From positions 1-56,907 of the forward strand of contig CADBYS010000017.1 in NCBI GenBank assembly GCA_902798965.1: 56,907 nucleotides of DNA. The letters are read 5' to 3'. The position numbers and the translations under genes are program-made. The stretch's first letter is position 1. Every line of letters begins with the position of its first letter. The notes below the pieces were generated by a model that did no database searches, was not told the DNA's origin, and saw only the letters and a list, made by a program, of their open reading frames with translations. The stretch is from an uncultured Bacteroidales bacterium (GTDB taxonomy: Bacteria; Bacteroidota; Bacteroidia; Bacteroidales; Paludibacteraceae). Shown here in pieces: positions 35,016 through 44,122 of this stretch.

Positions 35016-35786
35016 GATAGATTTGCATTAGTTACAGGCTCCAGTAGCGGTATAGGCTACGAATATGCACGGCAATTGGCGGGTAAAGGCTACCCGCTGA
35101 TTATGGTTAGTAATGAAGAGAAGATTACCGATTGCGCCAAACAACTGAGCGAGACCTATGGCATCACGGCTCACGGCTTGGTCAGGAACCTCGGCACAGC
35201 CGATGCGGCACGCGAGTTGTACGATTACTGCCATGCGCAAGGTTGGGAGGTGGAAGTATTGGTGAACAATGCCGGCGTGTATCACGACAAGGATATACTG
35301 GACGATAGCGAGGCCTTCACGCAACTCATCATCCAACTGCATATGACCACTCCCGCTATGCTGTGTTACCTCTTCGGGCAAGATATGGTAGCAAGAGGCG
35401 AAGGATATATGCTGAACATGTGTTCGATTACCGCCAACATCGCCGGACAACGCCTGGGCACCTATGGTAGCACCAAAGCCTTCCTGGCAAGTTTCACCCG
35501 CGCGCTACATATAGAGTTGAAACAGAAAGGCGTACGCGTCACAGCCGTTCATCCTGGCGCTGTGGATACAGGCTTGTACAGCATCCCCGCTTGGGTGATG
35601 AAAGGCGGCAGAGCATTAGGTATAGTCGTCTCGCCCCAATACCTCGCCAAACGCGGATTACGCGCCATGTTCCACGGCAGGTCAAAGATCACAGTCCCCT
35701 TCGTTTACAGTAAGATTCTGCTCTTACTCATCGCCTTGGCACCTACCTGTCTGCTGCGCCTCATCCGTCGCCTCGGCTGGTTCTAA
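35010..35786 (+). CDS. Short-chain dehydrogenase/reductase
   Basis: The 258-residue enzyme is a classical SDR: GSSSGIGYEYARQLA for NAD(P) binding, VNNAGVYHD, the catalytic Ser region LNMCSITAN and catalytic YGSTKAF (Tyr and Lys). The C-terminus is hydrophobic (ILLLLIALAPTCLLRLIRRL), so it may associate with membranes, as do some hydroxysteroid and ketoacyl reductases of this type. Substrate is unknown. Its start codon lies inside a 7-bp repeat array that fills the gap after the sugar transferase gene. A convergent SGNH hydrolase gene begins 12 bases downstream. Confidence 0.88.
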   Translation: MKDRFALVTGSSSGIGYEYARQLAGKGYPLIMVSNEEKITDCAKQLSETYGITAHGLVRNLGTADAARELYDYCHAQGWEVEVLVNNAGVYHDKDILDDSEAFTQLIIQLHMTTPAMLCYLFGQDMVARGEGYMLNMCSITANIAGQRLGTYGSTKAFLASFTRALHIELKQKGVRVTAVHPGAVDTGLYSIPAWVMKGGRALGIVVSPQYLAKRGLRAMFHGRSKITVPFVYSKILLLLIALAPTCLLRLIRRLGWF

Positions 35787-35798
35787 GCCGACACAGGC

Positions 35799-36509
35799 TT
35801 ACGCATTCAGTTGTGGGATAATACGCCTGAGCTGCGTTTCGACAGTAGCAGCTATGAGGTTGTGTCCTTGCTCGGACGGATGTATGCCATCCACGCACAG
35901 GAAAGGCAAATAATCACGGTTGTGAAGGAACGGAGTGGTAATATCCAGCACAGGTACTCGCTCCTGATAGCCGATCTGATATACAGCCAGACTGTACATA
36001 TCGTGGTAGTTGCGGATGCGTTCCTCTTGTCCGCCAAGCCACGAAAGGACATTTCCGCGATCGTGCTCGCCCATGTTACGCGTTACAAAGTCATAGAACC
36101 GATGGTAATCGATTAGCGGCAAGGTCATGAGGATAGGTTGGCTGCCCAGTTGGCGGATACGCGCGATAAGATCGCGGTACATCTGGCGGAAGGTGGGCAA
36201 CTCGGTCATGGGATAATGGCTCTCGAGCGGATCGGAAGCTATATCCGTCCAGCAGAAATCGGAGTCGTTGCCGCCAAACTCCACAAGCGTTATATCGCTT
36301 TGAGCAATCTGATCGGCGTGTTGCTCGGCAATCTGAGCACCACGCGAGATAGTACAACCCATACGACCGTAATTATCTATATCCACATTCAGGTTCTCTG
36401 CACATTGGTTGACGAAGCAATCCGGCAGAATCGAGTAACGTTCACCGTCAAAGATTACACCTTTGGTAATCGAATCGCCCAGAGCGACAAGTTTCTTAAT
36501 AGTATTCAT
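35799..36509 (-). CDS. Cytosolic SGNH/GDSL-family hydrolase
   Basis: The 236-residue protein has all SGNH blocks: LVALGDSITKGV (Ser), YGRMGCTIS (Gly), EFGGNDSDF (Asn) and VDGIHPSEQG (Asp and His). Length and order fit a single-domain esterase without a signal peptide. It is unrelated in codon use to the SGNH gene at 25469 and looks native. Its promoter lies at 36613 and the region upstream is shared with the divergent LytTR gene. Substrate is unknown; likely an acyl or acetyl ester. Confidence 0.87.
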   Translation of the reverse strand: MNTIKKLVALGDSITKGVIFDGERYSILPDCFVNQCAENLNVDIDNYGRMGCTISRGAQIAEQHADQIAQSDITLVEFGGNDSDFCWTDIASDPLESHYPMTELPTFRQMYRDLIARIRQLGSQPILMTLPLIDYHRFYDFVTRNMGEHDRGNVLSWLGGQEERIRNYHDMYSLAVYQIGYQERVPVLDITTPFLHNRDYLPFLCVDGIHPSEQGHNLIAATVETQLRRIIPQLNA

Positions 36510-36612
36510 AATTGTTGTTTTAGATTTTGTTCAACATAAAGTATTCCATTTTCCGGCTTTCGGCATCGCCATCTTTCGATATTTACGCTTGCCTTTACTC
36601 CGAAAAACGATG

Positions 36613-36644
36613 CAAAATTACTACATTTTTTTGACATATGCAAG
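36613..36644 (-). promoter_or_regulatory. Promoter for the SGNH hydrolase gene
   Basis: Minus strand CTTG (36644-36641, one mismatch to TTTG), 20 bases, TAATTTTG (36620-36613). A leader of about 95 bases follows. Confidence 0.6.
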
Positions 36645-36786
36645 TAAGTGGGATATATTGGCATGATTTTTGATGAAATTAGGGTGTTTGTACACTAAAT
36701 CGGAAATATAGGGACGAAAAAGGGGATTTCCGGATTTCGTCACATCGCAAAAACGGTAAAAAAACAGGCAGAAATTGCAAGAATAG

Positions 36787-37602
36787 ATGACAAATATCCC
36801 TAAGAAGATACTAAGTATTCCGTCGCTATTGTCGCACGTGTTGGCAATACCGGCGTTTTTGTTATTTTTTGTATTGATCTATAGTCCGGGTTGGATAGTT
36901 GAGATGCTGGATATGAATGCGGGGCGACATACATTCAACCTGCTGATGGTAATGTGTATCGTGTTGGGCGTGCTGTGCGCGTCGCGCATACCCGTCACGA
37001 GCGTGCGCAGGTATTTAAAGAATTTTACGTGGCTCAGATATATCCTGTGGTGTCTGGCTGAGATAGGTGCCATGGCGGCATTTGTAGCATTGTATCTGAC
37101 ACTAAGCGGCAAGCAATGGAATCCTGAAGGCGGTTGGTCGTACTTCGCCACATGGGGGTGGTCGGCTGCCTTGGTGGGCAGTATAGTGATCTACCCCTAC
37201 CTGCTGCTCAACTTCCTGTTCACGGTGCTGGAGAAACCCGAAGAGCAACTGTCGGAAGAGGAGTTGGTACGGTTCACCGACAACTTGCAGCAACTGAAAC
37301 TGGTAGTTACCGCATCGGCAATCGTTTATATTGAGGCGGCAACGAACTACGTAATTATCAAGTATATGGAAGGCCATCGCGTGAAGGATTACCAGTTACG
37401 CAACACGATGAAGACCCTGGAGCCGCTGCTGCAGAAACATGGTATCATCCGCTGCCAACGTTCGTTCTTTATCAACCCGCGTCATGTGACCGCACTGCGC
37501 AAGGATAAGGAGGGATTGATACTTGCCGAACTGGATGTTCCGGATGTAAAGAACATACCTGTGTCACCTAATTACTACGACAATCTGAGCAAGATGCTAT
37601 GA
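36787..37602 (+). CDS. Membrane-bound LytTR-family DNA-binding regulator
   Basis: The 271-residue protein has four predicted membrane helices in residues 10-150, then a LytTR domain (about 170-271) with the typical segments IVYIEAATNYVIIKYMEGH, LRNTMKTLEPLL and FFINPRHVTALRKDKEG. LytTR domains bind direct repeats near promoters. There is no response-regulator receiver domain and no sensor kinase next to it, so it is a one-component membrane regulator whose signal is probably sensed by the membrane part. It overlaps the RNase HI gene by 4 bases (ATGA), which ties the two together. Confidence 0.87.
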   Translation: MTNIPKKILSIPSLLSHVLAIPAFLLFFVLIYSPGWIVEMLDMNAGRHTFNLLMVMCIVLGVLCASRIPVTSVRRYLKNFTWLRYILWCLAEIGAMAAFVALYLTLSGKQWNPEGGWSYFATWGWSAALVGSIVIYPYLLLNFLFTVLEKPEEQLSEEELVRFTDNLQQLKLVVTASAIVYIEAATNYVIIKYMEGHRVKDYQLRNTMKTLEPLLQKHGIIRCQRSFFINPRHVTALRKDKEGLILAELDVPDVKNIPVSPNYYDNLSKML

Positions 37603-38033
37603 GTGAGATTAATACATCGGCATATCCGTTGCTGCCGGCTTTGGCAGTCGACGCTGCGTGTTCCGGTAATCCCGGAGTGATGGAGTTCCGCGGGGTGATA
37701 GCCGACACCGGCACCGAGGTGTTCCATCGCGGACCGTTTCCGCAGGGGACGAACAACATCGGCGAGTTCCTTGCATTGGTGCTCGGCTTGGCGTATCTGA
37801 AAACACACAACCTGCCGTGGAACCTCTATACCGACTCCGTTACGGCACTCGCCTGGCTGCGTCAGCGCAAGTGTAAGACCAAACTGCCACGTACGCCGCA
37901 GAACGAACCGCTGTTCCAGATGGTAGCCAAAGCCGAAGCTTGGCTACGCGCCAACACCTACACAACACGCATATACAAGTGGGATACAGAGCGTTGGGGC
38001 GAGATACCCGCAGATTTTGGGCGAAAAGGTTAA
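37599..38033 (+). CDS. Ribonuclease HI family protein
   Basis: The 144-residue protein has the RNase H fold with the four acidic positions: Asp in LAVDAACSGNPG, Glu in NNIGEFLALVLGL, Asp in LYTDSVTA and Asp in KWDTERWGEIPADFG. It cleaves RNA in RNA-DNA hybrids. It lacks an N-terminal hybrid-binding domain and the sequence is closest to the short Bacteroidota type. Its ATG overlaps the stop of the LytTR gene; hemW follows 23 bases later. Confidence 0.88.
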   Translation: MSEINTSAYPLLPALAVDAACSGNPGVMEFRGVIADTGTEVFHRGPFPQGTNNIGEFLALVLGLAYLKTHNLPWNLYTDSVTALAWLRQRKCKTKLPRTPQNEPLFQMVAKAEAWLRANTYTTRIYKWDTERWGEIPADFGRKG

Positions 38034-38056
38034 CACACGACTAATCCACAAAAGCC

Positions 38057-39136
38057 ATGATATACATACATATTCCGTTTTGCTACTCGAGGTGTTCGTA
38101 TTGCGCGTTCTTCTCCACAACGATGTTGGAGATGAGGAGCCTGTATGTGGATGCCCTGCTGAAAGAATATGCCATGCGGCAGGATTATTTGCCTAAAGGC
38201 AAAAAGATTCGTACTATCTATCTGGGAGGCGGTACGCCATCGCAACTGAGCAACAAAGATTTGGCACGATTATTGCACGTATTGCCCGTAGATGAAGCGG
38301 AAGAAGTAACCATCGAAGCCAACCCTTCGGATATGACCGAAGCCAAACTCAAAGCATGGCGGGAGATGGGCATCAACCGGCTGAGCATCGGCATTCAATC
38401 GTTCGACGAAGGGATGTTGGCTTGGCTCAACCGTCGTCACGGCAGCAAGCAGGCTCTGAAGGTGGTAAAATTGGCGCAAGACTTGGGATACGATAACATA
38501 AGCATCGACCTGATGTATGCCCTGCCCTACCAGACCATGGACAAGTGGAAGGCGGATATCGAAACGGCCATCGGACTCGGCGTGCAGCATATATCCACCT
38601 ATTGTCTGAGTTATGAGCCGGGTACGCCCCTATACAACTTGAGAGAGAAAGGTCTCGCTCGCGAGACGGACGAAGAGTTGGCAAATGAGATGTATGCCTA
38701 CCTCTGCGAGCGGCTCAAGCAGGCAGGCTACGTACACTACGAAGTAAGTAACTTCGCATTGCCGGGTTTCGAGAGCAAGCATAACAGCCGCTATTGGGAC
38801 GGAACACCGTACTTGGGCTTGGGCGCGGGCGCTCACTCCTACGATGGTACGTCGCGGCAATGGAACATCGACAACCTCAAAAAGTATCTTCGCGATATCA
38901 TGAACGGCAAGGTGCCCTTCAAGCGCGAGAAACTGACTGCCACGCAGCAATACAACGAACAAGTGATGCTCGGGCTACGCACATCCCGAGGCATCGAGGC
39001 TACCGACGAACTGCTGCAGAAAGCGCAACCCTACCTCGCCACAGGCAAGTTGCGCGTGGAGGACGGAAAGATTATTGCCACCTTGGATGGCATCAATATA
39101 CTGAATACGATAATAACCGATTTGATGCGGGAATAA
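38057..39136 (+). CDS. hemW: Radical SAM heme chaperone HemW (formerly oxygen-independent coproporphyrinogen III oxidase-like)
   Basis: The 359-residue radical SAM protein has the 4Fe-4S motif CYSRCSYC at residues 9-16, GGGTPS for SAM binding, EANPSDMTEAKL and GINRLSIGIQSFDE. The C-terminal HemW domain includes GLGAGAHSYDG and VMLGLRTSRGIE. HemW binds heme and delivers it to cytochromes. True HemN has a longer N-terminus and an extra cysteine, which are absent here. Start at 38057 leaves the CxxxCxxC at the usual distance. Confidence 0.92.
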   Translation: MIYIHIPFCYSRCSYCAFFSTTMLEMRSLYVDALLKEYAMRQDYLPKGKKIRTIYLGGGTPSQLSNKDLARLLHVLPVDEAEEVTIEANPSDMTEAKLKAWREMGINRLSIGIQSFDEGMLAWLNRRHGSKQALKVVKLAQDLGYDNISIDLMYALPYQTMDKWKADIETAIGLGVQHISTYCLSYEPGTPLYNLREKGLARETDEELANEMYAYLCERLKQAGYVHYEVSNFALPGFESKHNSRYWDGTPYLGLGAGAHSYDGTSRQWNIDNLKKYLRDIMNGKVPFKREKLTATQQYNEQVMLGLRTSRGIEATDELLQKAQPYLATGKLRVEDGKIIATLDGINILNTIITDLMRE

Positions 39137-39140
39137 GATA

Positions 39141-39223
39141 GACTGCTACGCTGAAAGAAAAAAGACCGCTTCGCTAAAAGAAAAAAGCCTATAATGTAAT
39201 AGCGTTGCAAGGTAAATAGGCTT
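39141..39223. repeat. 23-bp direct repeat followed by a hairpin
   Basis: GACTGCTACGCTGAAAGAAA and GACCGCTTCGCTAAAAGAAA begin two adjacent 23-bp units (39141-39163, 39164-39186). They lead into an AAGCCTAT/ATAGGCTT stem (39185-39192 with 39216-39223) with a T run after it. The hairpin could end the hemW transcript. Confidence 0.5.
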
Positions 39224-39283
39224 TTATCTTTTCTCTTTGAGTGAGTGAAACGAACGGTCTTTCGACTTAAAAATAATACAACA

Positions 39284-41542
39284 ATGAATAGGAAAGTAAA
39301 GTTTCTGTTATGGTTCTGGGGCTTGTTTGCAGCAGGCATACTGGCCTTGTACCTGATATTTGTAGGTATCGTCCACGGATGGGTGGGATATCTGCCTCCG
39401 CTGGATGAGTTGCAAAACCCGAAGAACACCTATGCTTCTGAGATCTTCACGGAGGATATGGTGAGCATGGGGCGCTACTATATCAAGGAGAACCGCGTAG
39501 GCGTAAAATACACCGACCTTAGTCCGTACGTGATTGATGCGCTCATTGCTACCGAGGATGCCCGCTTCTACGAGCATACGGGTGTGGATTTCAAGGCCTT
39601 GTTCCGTGCCGTACTCAAGCTCGGCAAGGCAGGCGGCGGCTCTACGCTTACCCAGCAGCTGGCCAAGCAGATATGGTCGCCGCGGGCGAACAACTTCTTT
39701 GAGCGCGCCTTGCAGAAACCCATCGAGTGGGTCATCGCCACAGAGTTGGAACGCTTGTACTCCAAGGACGAGATTCTGCTCATGTACCTCAATCAGTTCG
39801 ACTTTCTGTACAACGCCGTGGGCATACAGTCGGCTTCGTACGTGTATTTCTACACCACTCCGTCGGACTTGAAGCTGGAGCAGGCAGCCATGCTCGTAGG
39901 TATGCTCAAGAATCCCTCGCTATACAATCCTATTCGTCACCCGCAGCGTGCGCTCAACCGCCGCAACACCGTGCTGTCGCAGATGGTAAAGTACGAGAAA
40001 ATTACTGAACAGGAATACGACTCGCTGTCTGTTCTACCGCTGGAAGTGAAGTACCACTCCGTGGATCACAAGCAGGGCTTGGCACCTTACTTCCGCGAGT
40101 ACCTGCGCCTCATGCTGACCGCCAAAGAGCCGAAGGAAAGCAACTACTCCGAGTGGAACCACCTGCAATATGAGATTGATCATAAGGAGTGGGAAACGAA
40201 CCCGTTGTACGGTTTCTGCCAAAAGAACACCAAACCCGACGGTAGCCATTACGACCTGTATCAGGATGGCTTGCGCATCTACACTACGCTCGACTCGCGC
40301 ATGCAGCAATATGCCGAAGAGGCGGTAAGCGAGCACATGCAGGATCTGCAGCAACGTTTCTTTAAGGAGAAGAAAGGCAAGTCGTATGCGCCATTCTCCA
40401 AAGACCTGAGCAAGGAGGAGATCGACGGCATCATGACGCGCTCGATGAAGCAGACCGACCGCTACCGTGCACTCAAGCGCCAAGGCAAGTCGGAAGCAGA
40501 GATTCAGGAGATCTTCAACACACCTGTGCCCATACAGATCTTCTCCTACGACGGCATGATTGACACCACTCTTTCGCCTTTGGATTCCGTACGTTGGAAC
40601 AAGTATTTCCTGCGTTGCGGATTTATGTCGATGGACCCTCACTCGGGTCACGTCAAGGCATACGTAGGCGGACCTAATTTCCGCCAGTTCCAGTACGATA
40701 TGGTTACCTTAGGTCGCCGCCAGGTAGGTTCCACCGTCAAGCCTTACCTCTACACGCTGGCTATGGACGAAGGCATGTGGCCATGTGATAAGACGATCAA
40801 TGACTCCGTAACGCTTGTTGACGGCAATGGCGTAAGCTGGACTCCGCGCGACGAGCATACCAAGAACCAGGGCGATACCGTAACGCTGAACTGGGGACTG
40901 CAGCAGTCGTCGAACTGGATATCTGCCTACCTCATGTCGCTCTATACACCCAACCAGCTCGTGCGTCTGATGCGTTCGTTCGGCATCCAAGGGCAACTCG
41001 ACCCTGTCGTATCCATCTGTCTCGGACCGTGCGAGGTGAGCGTAAAAGAGATGGTGGACGCTTATACCACCTATCCCAACCACGGCATACGTATCGATCC
41101 GCTCTATGTCACCCGCATCGAGGACAAGCAGGGCAATATCATCGCCTCGTTCCAGCCGCGCCAACGCGAGATTATCTCCGAGCTGACCTCGTACAAGATG
41201 ATCTACATGCTGCGCAACGTGCTCGATCACGGCACAGGCGTGCGCGCGCGTTTCAAATATGGATTGAAGATGCCTGCCGGCGGCAAGACCGGAACCACGC
41301 AGAACAACTCCGACGGTTGGTTCGTGGGCTTCACGCCCTCGCTGGTTAGCGGCTGCTGGGTTGGTGGCGAAGACCGCGCCATCCACTTCGACCGCATGTC
41401 CGACGGCCAGGGTGCATCCATGGCGCTGCCTATCTGGGCACTGTACATGAAAAAGGTTCTCGCGGACGAGAACCTCCCATATGACGAAACCGAAGATTTC
41501 GATGTTCCGGCTACCTTCGATCCGGAAGCCGGATGCAGGTAA
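39284..41542 (+). CDS. Class A penicillin-binding protein (bifunctional transglycosylase/transpeptidase)
   Basis: The start at 39284 (MNRKVKFLLWFWGLFAAGIL) gives one N-terminal membrane anchor; an in-frame ATG at 39245 reads through the leader. The 752-residue protein has a GT51 transglycosylase domain (about 60-240) with catalytic Glu in TEDARFYEHTGVD and GGSTLTQQLAKQ. A penicillin-binding transpeptidase domain (about 380-700) carries SxxK in GSTVKPYLYTLAMD, SxN in QSSNW and KTG in GGKTGTTQNNSDGW. It polymerises and cross-links peptidoglycan in the periplasm. It resembles PBP1a of Bacteroidales in length. The kinase gene follows after 34 bases. Confidence 0.94.
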   Translation: MNRKVKFLLWFWGLFAAGILALYLIFVGIVHGWVGYLPPLDELQNPKNTYASEIFTEDMVSMGRYYIKENRVGVKYTDLSPYVIDALIATEDARFYEHTGVDFKALFRAVLKLGKAGGGSTLTQQLAKQIWSPRANNFFERALQKPIEWVIATELERLYSKDEILLMYLNQFDFLYNAVGIQSASYVYFYTTPSDLKLEQAAMLVGMLKNPSLYNPIRHPQRALNRRNTVLSQMVKYEKITEQEYDSLSVLPLEVKYHSVDHKQGLAPYFREYLRLMLTAKEPKESNYSEWNHLQYEIDHKEWETNPLYGFCQKNTKPDGSHYDLYQDGLRIYTTLDSRMQQYAEEAVSEHMQDLQQRFFKEKKGKSYAPFSKDLSKEEIDGIMTRSMKQTDRYRALKRQGKSEAEIQEIFNTPVPIQIFSYDGMIDTTLSPLDSVRWNKYFLRCGFMSMDPHSGHVKAYVGGPNFRQFQYDMVTLGRRQVGSTVKPYLYTLAMDEGMWPCDKTINDSVTLVDGNGVSWTPRDEHTKNQGDTVTLNWGLQQSSNWISAYLMSLYTPNQLVRLMRSFGIQGQLDPVVSICLGPCEVSVKEMVDAYTTYPNHGIRIDPLYVTRIEDKQGNIIASFQPRQREIISELTSYKMIYMLRNVLDHGTGVRARFKYGLKMPAGGKTGTTQNNSDGWFVGFTPSLVSGCWVGGEDRAIHFDRMSDGQGASMALPIWALYMKKVLADENLPYDETEDFDVPATFDPEAGCR

Positions 41543-41576
41543 GTATTCTGTTCAATATCTCAATTATAACAGGTGT

Positions 41577-42146
41577 ATGGAAGAACGATTTATTGTAACT
41601 ATCGGACGTGAGTTTGGTACCGGAGGACGACAGATTGCCAGCGAGTTGGCAGAACTATTAGGCGTCAAACTGTACGATCGTCAGATCTTGGATACACTCA
41701 AAGACCACTACCTGATGAGCCAAGAGCAGATTGATTACGTCAAATCCATTAAACCCCGCTGGTGGTACGAGCCGGTATCGGCTGACATGTACCGCGACGA
41801 GGAGTTTATTGTTCGTTCACTGGCTCATAAGGAATCGTGCGTGCTGCTCGGTCGTACAGGATTTCACATCTTCCGGGATGATCCGCGTGCATTCAAGGTG
41901 TTTCTGATGGCTGATCGTGCGTTCCGCCTCGACAAAGTGGCTCGCAGACTCAGTATCAGCGAAGAAGAAGCAGATGTTCTAATCAACAAAGTGGATAAAG
42001 CACGAGAGAACTTCACCAAAACATTCAGCGGCAATACCCGTTACGATGCACATAACTATGACCTTGTGCTGAATGTCACGGGTTTGGAGCCGACTGCCAT
42101 AGCACAGTTCATCGCACAATGCGTACGACAAAAGTTAGGATTATAA
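41577..42146 (+). CDS. Cytidylate kinase-like family protein
   Basis: The start at 41577 (MEERFIVTIGREFGTGGRQI) places the P-loop-like GREFGTGG at the N-terminus, as in the cytidylate kinase-2 family; an upstream frame from 41481 overlaps the PBP gene and is less likely. The 189-residue protein has a typical small nucleoside kinase layout, with GRTGFHIFRD and ARRLSISEEEADVLINKVDK (lid region). The family probably phosphorylates CMP or a related nucleotide, but biochemical proof is limited, so the substrate is inferred. Confidence 0.82.
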   Translation: MEERFIVTIGREFGTGGRQIASELAELLGVKLYDRQILDTLKDHYLMSQEQIDYVKSIKPRWWYEPVSADMYRDEEFIVRSLAHKESCVLLGRTGFHIFRDDPRAFKVFLMADRAFRLDKVARRLSISEEEADVLINKVDKARENFTKTFSGNTRYDAHNYDLVLNVTGLEPTAIAQFIAQCVRQKLGL

Positions 42147-42218
42147 AACCTCTTTTCACCTACACAGAGTTGAACTGAACAATCAATGGTCTATGATAGA
42201 CAAAATGGTCTTCATAGC

Positions 42219-43955
42219 TTATTCCGCCTTGCGGCCATCAATGGTGTAACGTGTTCCGTCCTTCAAGATATACATCGTCCCGTTGTCGATAACCTTTGTC
42301 GCAGCGGGACGAAGTGTTACTTGCTCCACAGGCGTTCCTTCGGATACATAGATGTCGAAGTTGTCACCTTGGAGAACAAGGTTAAAGCCTTCCGGAGCCT
42401 CGTACTCGCTACGACTCGAACCCATGCGCAGAAATACTTTGCCGCGATGGCCTATGATGGTAGCTTTGTACTTGTTGCTCAAGCCTGTTTCGTCCTCCAC
42501 TTTCGACTCGGAGTGTATACCTGCCTGCTTGCGGATGGCGATGAGCTGCTTGATCTCGTTGGGGTACGTGTACCAATGCGGCCAGAACACACAAGGCACA
42601 CCGGGCATCATCAGCAGATAGGCGTTCGCCTCAACAATCTGACGTTTCTTTTGGCTGATGTTCGTGTTGTCACCCAGGAACTCCTGTCCGTTCGAACGGC
42701 GGAACGTATCGTGGTTGTCGATGAACGTCACTTGGTATTTCGACAAGCCTTTGTTACGCAGACTCGGGTTTTTCAGATTGCTGTACGATGAACCGCCGTT
42801 CCACGAGTTGAACTTGTACTTGAGCGGGAAGTCGAACGCCAGGGTATTGTAGTTCGTGGCTTTCAGGTGGTTGGTAATTGTGCTCAAGTCCGACCAGCAC
42901 TCCGATACCGAGAAGAACGGCTGCGAGGCCAGGTTGTACTTCGACAGATACTGACCGGCATAACCCAAGGTCATGTCGTAGCGGAAACCGTCGAAGCCGA
43001 TGGTATTGATCAGCCATTGCGTATAGGCCTTGCACATGTCCTGAACATAGGTGTTGCTGTGGTCAAGGTCGCGGCAACCGGCATCGTTCGTACCTGTATC
43101 CGCACCGCCCTTCTCCAGGTTACGACTGTCCGAACTGCTGTCGGTAAAGCACTCGTCACCCGAGCAGATATACTTAGATGATATCTGGTAAGTACCGTAC
43201 GAGCCGAAGTTATTCGAGTAGAAGTTCTTTGCCCAACCGTTGCTGCTGTCAAAGTGGTTGATCACCACGTCGGCAAGCACCTTGCAGCCGTAGCTGTGCA
43301 GTTTGCCGAGCAGCTCGAGCAGTTTTTCTTTTGTTCCCCAATCCGAGTCAAGGTTCGAGTACTGCTTGGTGTAGTATCCTACTCCACCGCCCTTACCCGA
43401 GGGTGGCATCCATACCACGTCGAAGGTCTTACCTATCTCCTCGGCCATAGGGAGCAGGTCAATGTATTTCGTGCGCGAGAAGGTAGTTTTTTGTTGCGAT
43501 TCCCAGTAGAACGCTTGCAGCATCACGCCTTCGTATTCAGCCGGCACGCCTACTGCTCCCACCTCACTCGGGTCGGGTTCTTCCTCACCTATCGAGCCTT
43601 CCACACAGATCTTCGAGCCATCATAAGTGATGGTGATGTCCTGTGCCTCGCTCAGCTGAAACACGATATTATCCGGTGTGCTGCAGGTGATGTTCGAGCA
43701 CGATTGCGAGAACTTGCTGGCAGCCAGCCACTGCGAGCCGGTGGTTACCTTAAACTGGTAACTGCCTACAGGCACATTCTCGAAGGTCTTGGAATACACA
43801 CCATTGCCTTGTGCTTCCATCGGGCTGCCGTTCACTACCCACGACTTACCGTCACACCAGGGGTTACCGGCGGTGCCATTACCTGCTACATAGTACGCTG
43901 CCGTCATCTGCATCGAAAGCAGCACACCGAACAAAAAGATAAAAAACTTACGCAT
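42219..43955 (-). CDS. Secreted GH13 alpha-amylase
   Basis: The 578-residue protein begins with a signal peptide (MRKFFIFLFGVLLSMQMTA). Residues about 20-125 form a starch-binding-like domain (GVYSKTFENVPVGSYQFKVT). The GH13 catalytic barrel follows (about 140-500) with ADVVINH, GFRYDMTLGYA (catalytic Asp), FSVSECWSD (catalytic Glu) and FIDNHDTFRR (transition-state Asp). A C-terminal beta domain ends in the tail VIDNGTMYILKDGTRYTIDG, the same type as in the BspA-like protein and nucleases. It should cleave alpha-1,4 links of starch or glycogen outside the cell. No Sus-type genes are nearby. It has its own promoter. Confidence 0.92.
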   Translation of the reverse strand: MRKFFIFLFGVLLSMQMTAAYYVAGNGTAGNPWCDGKSWVVNGSPMEAQGNGVYSKTFENVPVGSYQFKVTTGSQWLAASKFSQSCSNITCSTPDNIVFQLSEAQDITITYDGSKICVEGSIGEEEPDPSEVGAVGVPAEYEGVMLQAFYWESQQKTTFSRTKYIDLLPMAEEIGKTFDVVWMPPSGKGGGVGYYTKQYSNLDSDWGTKEKLLELLGKLHSYGCKVLADVVINHFDSSNGWAKNFYSNNFGSYGTYQISSKYICSGDECFTDSSSDSRNLEKGGADTGTNDAGCRDLDHSNTYVQDMCKAYTQWLINTIGFDGFRYDMTLGYAGQYLSKYNLASQPFFSVSECWSDLSTITNHLKATNYNTLAFDFPLKYKFNSWNGGSSYSNLKNPSLRNKGLSKYQVTFIDNHDTFRRSNGQEFLGDNTNISQKKRQIVEANAYLLMMPGVPCVFWPHWYTYPNEIKQLIAIRKQAGIHSESKVEDETGLSNKYKATIIGHRGKVFLRMGSSRSEYEAPEGFNLVLQGDNFDIYVSEGTPVEQVTLRPAATKVIDNGTMYILKDGTRYTIDGRKAE

Positions 43956-44023
43956 AATATATTGTATTTACTATTTTACTATTGGGTTTACTATTTAGGA
44001 ATCGAACAAAGCCTATTTGGGTA

Positions 44024-44055
44024 CAAAGGTAATAAAAAATATTGACATTTGCAAA
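44024..44055 (-). promoter_or_regulatory. Promoter for the alpha-amylase gene
   Basis: Minus strand TTTG (44055-44052), 20 bases, TACCTTTG with the sequence reversed at 44031-44024. The palindrome ATTTGCAAAT (44047-44056) and GTCA are present. Confidence 0.76.
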
Positions 44056-44122
44056 TCTTAAAGGATTTTTTTTTGCAAAATGCCAATATTTTTGCAATAT
44101 TTATGCAAAACGCGCTAAATAT

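Noticed and set aside
42490-42510. Possible heptad repeat within the amylase gene (codes SESKVED)
   Set aside because: Only one GTCGAAAGT unit is present; without tandem units it is likely ordinary coding sequence.
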